From Methylomonas sp. (lineage in GTDB: Bacteria; Pseudomonadota; Gammaproteobacteria; Methylococcales; Methylomonadaceae), in NCBI GenBank assembly GCA_026990815.1, contig JALXCS010000016.1, positions 1 through 9,235 of the forward strand: a stretch of 9,235 bases of DNA, in the 5' to 3' direction. Under the pieces are notes generated by a model. That model was not told where the DNA came from. It saw nothing but the letters and a program-made list of their open reading frames with translations, and ran no database searches. Of this stretch, positions 7,135 through 9,235 are shown piece after piece. How positions within the stretch are numbered: the stretch's first letter is position 1; every line of letters begins with the position of its first letter. The position numbers were made by a program, and so were the translations under genes.

Positions 7135-9071
7135 TGGGCTAATTCACCTAATTCTTCTGTTAGATCTTCTGGTGAAACATCGTCCAAATATAAACGACAC
7201 CAAATCTCAAGATTCATGAGTGCTTGCAAATGGTCGGTATGATCCTCTTTATTCGATTCATGCAGGGCAATGGTTTTTTGTACCACATCCCAATTAAACA
7301 AACCACGTGATTCAATGGTTTTTTGGGATAAAACCTGCTTCAGCAAAGGAGCAAGTTCATTTTTTAACCATGATCCCATTGGAGCGCCAAAGCCCCGCTT
7401 TTTTCGATAAAGAATTTCTTTGGGGAGTACATCATGCAGGCATTCCTTAAGAATATATTTTAGCTCTCGCCCTTTTATTTTCATGCTCCCTGTCATTCTC
7501 GCTGCCAATTCAACCATATCTTGATCTAACAAAGGAACACGACACTCCAGCGATGTTGCCATAGTCATTTTGTCAGTCAACATTAACAAATCATCAGGCA
7601 GTTGCGTTAAGCTATCCACCTGAAACAGTCGGTTGATTGGGTCTTCAGAGTTTGTATTCGCAAAAGCTTCAGCCAAAGCATCGTATGTTTCATGGGAATG
7701 CGATTTCCTTAACAATTCAATTTGTTCAATTTGTTCCGGACTAAAAACCTCTACATAGCTTTTGTAACGTTCTGCAAAAGGCTTTTCTGCAGATAAAATA
7801 AAGCCTTTAGCCAATCGGGATAAATTAAGTAACGGCGAGTGCCGATCGCTCGGTAAATATCGGGCAATAGGCGCCAGTAAATTTTTTCTGATTATCGAAG
7901 GAATTTTCTGATATCTTTGGATATAATACTCACCCAAATACCGCCGGTATCCGCCAAATAATTCATCACCACCTACACCGGACAAAATAACCGTTGAATC
8001 CTGACGAGCAAATTCTGCAACCAAGAACGTTGTAATGAAAGCTGTATCAGCCATTGGCTCATCCATGTGCCAGAGTAATTTGGGCAATAGCTTCACCACA
8101 TCAGGTTTTACAATAATTTCTTTGTGATCCGTTTTGAATAATTCAGAAACCTGCTTTGCGTAAGGAAGCTCATTATAATAAGAGCCACCGCTGTCACCAC
8201 CAAACCCAATCGCGTATGTTTTGACAGGTTGAGAGCTGTGTTTGGCCATAAACGCTACGACAGCACTTGAATCAATACCGCCGCTTAAAAAAGCACCGAT
8301 GGGAACATCACTCACCATTTGTTGATTAACAGCTTTTTCAATGGTTTCTTTGATCTTTTGCTTCCACTCAGCTTCAGTACGTTGAAAATCCAGTTCGGAA
8401 GGCATTTTCCAATAAGGTTTTATTTCAACCTTTTGATTTTCAATTACCATTAAAGAAGCAATAGGCAGTTTTTTTATTCTTTTGAACAAGGAATACGGGG
8501 CTGAAACATAGCCTAGTGTTAAATACGAATCCAGGGCAACAAGATCAATTGCCCGCTCTACGCCAGGAACAGCAAGAATAGCTTTGGCTTCCGTCGCGAA
8601 TAACAGGCGATCACCATCCTTATAATAATAAACTGGCTTGATTCCAATTCTGTCACGACCTATAACTAATCGTTTCTTATTGACATCCCAAAGTGCAAAG
8701 CCAAACATACCATTGAGATGCAATACAAAATCATCGCCATATTCTTCATAAAGATGAAGGATGACTTCACTATCTGATCCTGTTTTAAATTTGTGGCCTT
8801 TACTTTTTAAGTCTTCACGCAACTCTCTGAAATTATAGATTTCTCCATTACAAACCAGCCATAAGGTTTGATCTTCATTTGATAAAGGTTGATGCCCTCC
8901 TTCCAGATCAATAATGGATAAGCGGCGCATTCCGATACCCAGGCCATTTTCTGTGTAACTGCCAGAATCATCAGGACCCCGGTGGACAGTAATGTTCCCC
9001 ATTAATTGTAGAATTTCTTCTGTGGGAGTGAAGTTGTTATTGAGTGAAACTATTCCGTGAATGCCGCACAT
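7131..9071 (-). CDS. Asparagine-synthase-like glutamine amidotransferase, XrtA-associated type (amidotransferase 1-like)
   Basis: This 646-residue protein has the two-domain layout of glutamine-hydrolysing asparagine synthetase (AsnB). The N-terminal class II glutaminase domain starts with the nucleophile Cys2 (MCGIHGIV), which fixes the start, and continues with HRGPDDSG (30-37), RLSIIDL (50-56), CNGEIYN (74-80) and GSDSEV (98-103). The C-terminal domain has the PP-loop SGGIDSS (263-268 core) that binds ATP, DEPMAD (337-342) and LSGVGGDELFGGY (363-375). It should activate a carboxylate with ATP and transfer ammonia to it. In exosortase A EPS loci this family (TIGR03108-like) is standard and its acceptor is unknown; an EPS uronic acid is more plausible than free aspartate. 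It is the first clear gene of the operon. The ATG has only a weak GAG 11 bp upstream. Housekeeping asnB is the alternative, but the neighbours argue against it. Confidence 0.88.
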   Translation of the reverse strand: MCGIHGIVSLNNNFTPTEEILQLMGNITVHRGPDDSGSYTENGLGIGMRRLSIIDLEGGHQPLSNEDQTLWLVCNGEIYNFRELREDLKSKGHKFKTGSDSEVILHLYEEYGDDFVLHLNGMFGFALWDVNKKRLVIGRDRIGIKPVYYYKDGDRLLFATEAKAILAVPGVERAIDLVALDSYLTLGYVSAPYSLFKRIKKLPIASLMVIENQKVEIKPYWKMPSELDFQRTEAEWKQKIKETIEKAVNQQMVSDVPIGAFLSGGIDSSAVVAFMAKHSSQPVKTYAIGFGGDSGGSYYNELPYAKQVSELFKTDHKEIIVKPDVVKLLPKLLWHMDEPMADTAFITTFLVAEFARQDSTVILSGVGGDELFGGYRRYLGEYYIQRYQKIPSIIRKNLLAPIARYLPSDRHSPLLNLSRLAKGFILSAEKPFAERYKSYVEVFSPEQIEQIELLRKSHSHETYDALAEAFANTNSEDPINRLFQVDSLTQLPDDLLMLTDKMTMATSLECRVPLLDQDMVELAARMTGSMKIKGRELKYILKECLHDVLPKEILYRKKRGFGAPMGSWLKNELAPLLKQVLSQKTIESRGLFNWDVVQKTIALHESNKEDHTDHLQALMNLEIWCRLYLDDVSPEDLTEELGELAQ

Positions 9072-9116
9072 TAATTTGTTTTCTCATTGTAGGGGGATGG
9101 TAATTTCAAGCCTGTT

Positions 9117-9136
9117 ATTGGATTCACAGATCCAAT
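9117..9136. repeat. Perfect 7-bp inverted repeat, operator-like or hairpin
   Basis: ATTGGAT and ATCCAAT flank a 6-bp spacer (TCACAG) in the leader of the amidotransferase gene, 46 bp before its ATG. The spacer end of the left arm, ATTCACAG (9122-9129), recurs at 9144-9151, exactly 22 bp away, which is about two helical turns. No T-run follows on either strand, so it does not look like an intrinsic terminator. It could be a regulator-binding dyad, or chance at the end of an upstream gene. Confidence 0.4.
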
Positions 9137-9234
9137 GCTACCAATTCACAGTAGATATTCTGAATTTGGTTCTCAACAAGTGTTTTTGACTGAAACAGCT
9201 TTGGCTGTTTATACTCAAAAGTGAAAGACGGATT
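9124..9234 (-). CDS. Possible 3' end of an upstream minus-strand gene (unrecognised)
   Basis: From the window edge one minus-strand frame stays open for 36 codons and stops at TGA (9126-9124), 52 bp before the amidotransferase ATG. The residues (for example FTFEYKQPKLF and NIYCELVALDL) look like a plausible protein tail, but I recognise no family. A second frame is also open for about 31 codons, so openness alone proves little. If real, it would be the gene preceding the amidotransferase in the same operon. Confidence 0.3.
   Translation of the reverse strand, partial: NPSFTFEYKQPKLFQSKTLVENQIQNIYCELVALDL
9193..9210. repeat. Perfect 7-bp inverted repeat with TTTG loop
   Basis: AAACAGC and GCTGTTT are separated by four bases. 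On the minus strand the arm is followed by CAGTCAAAAAC and on the plus strand by ATACTC, so neither side has the T-tract of an intrinsic terminator. It may be a small hairpin or a chance repeat; it would lie within codons if the possible upstream gene tail is real. Confidence 0.3.
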
Positions 9235-9235
9235 A

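Noticed and set aside
9097..9189. Plus-strand 30-codon frame starting at the ATG in AGGGGGATGG
   Set aside because: The G-rich stretch directly abuts the ATG, leaving no Shine-Dalgarno spacing, and the peptide is short and unrecognised.
1..9235. Search by eye for tRNA, rRNA, CRISPR repeats, insertion-sequence ends or transposase genes
   Set aside because: None seen. Almost the whole window is covered by six convincing genes, and the only non-coding stretch of note (9072-9235) shows none of these.

Overview
The window is part of an exopolysaccharide (EPS) biosynthesis locus from a Gram-negative bacterium, most likely a proteobacterium of low-to-moderate G+C. Two of its glycosyltransferases and its asparagine-synthase-like amidotransferase have the sequence character of the families usually found beside exosortase A (XrtA/PEP-CTERM) EPS genes. 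No exosortase or PEP-CTERM protein lies inside the window. The dehydrogenase resembles Pseudomonas AlgD from end to end. The species cannot be named from the sequence.

Layout. About 7 kb of minus-strand sequence (9071 down to 2385) forms one compact run of five genes: an AsnB-type amidotransferase, an XrtA-type glycosyltransferase (TIGR03087-like), an algD-like GDP-mannose 6-dehydrogenase, a membrane-anchored transglutaminase-like protein, and a second XrtA-type glycosyltransferase (TIGR04063-like). The junctions are a 4-bp GTGA overlap, a 19-bp gap, a second GTGA overlap and a 1-bp gap, so the run is almost certainly one operon. Two starts differ from the longest reading frames. algD most likely begins at a GTG at 5915 and the transglutaminase at a GTG at 4602; each has a well-placed Shine-Dalgarno sequence.

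A large plus-strand gene (3-2363) converges on the operon with 21 bp between the stop codons. It encodes a putative secreted protein with a jelly-roll-like N-terminal module, a polysaccharide lyase family 14-like domain that keeps the recognisable catalytic Lys, Ser-x-Arg and Tyr-x-Tyr residues, and a kelch/galactose-oxidase-like beta-propeller. Its frame is open to the window edge and no signal peptide is visible, so its 5' end is probably missing.

The 164 bp upstream of the amidotransferase (9072-9235) hold two inverted repeats, a spaced direct repeat and perhaps the last codons of another minus-strand gene.

Working model (inference): AlgD supplies GDP-mannuronic acid, the two GT4 glycosyltransferases assemble a uronic-acid-containing glycan, the amidotransferase may amidate a carboxyl group on it, the transglutaminase-like protein acts at the membrane or in the periplasm, and the convergent lyase trims or recycles the polymer. 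The match between a GDP-mannuronate-forming enzyme and an alginate/glucuronan-type lyase fold is the most interesting feature of the window.
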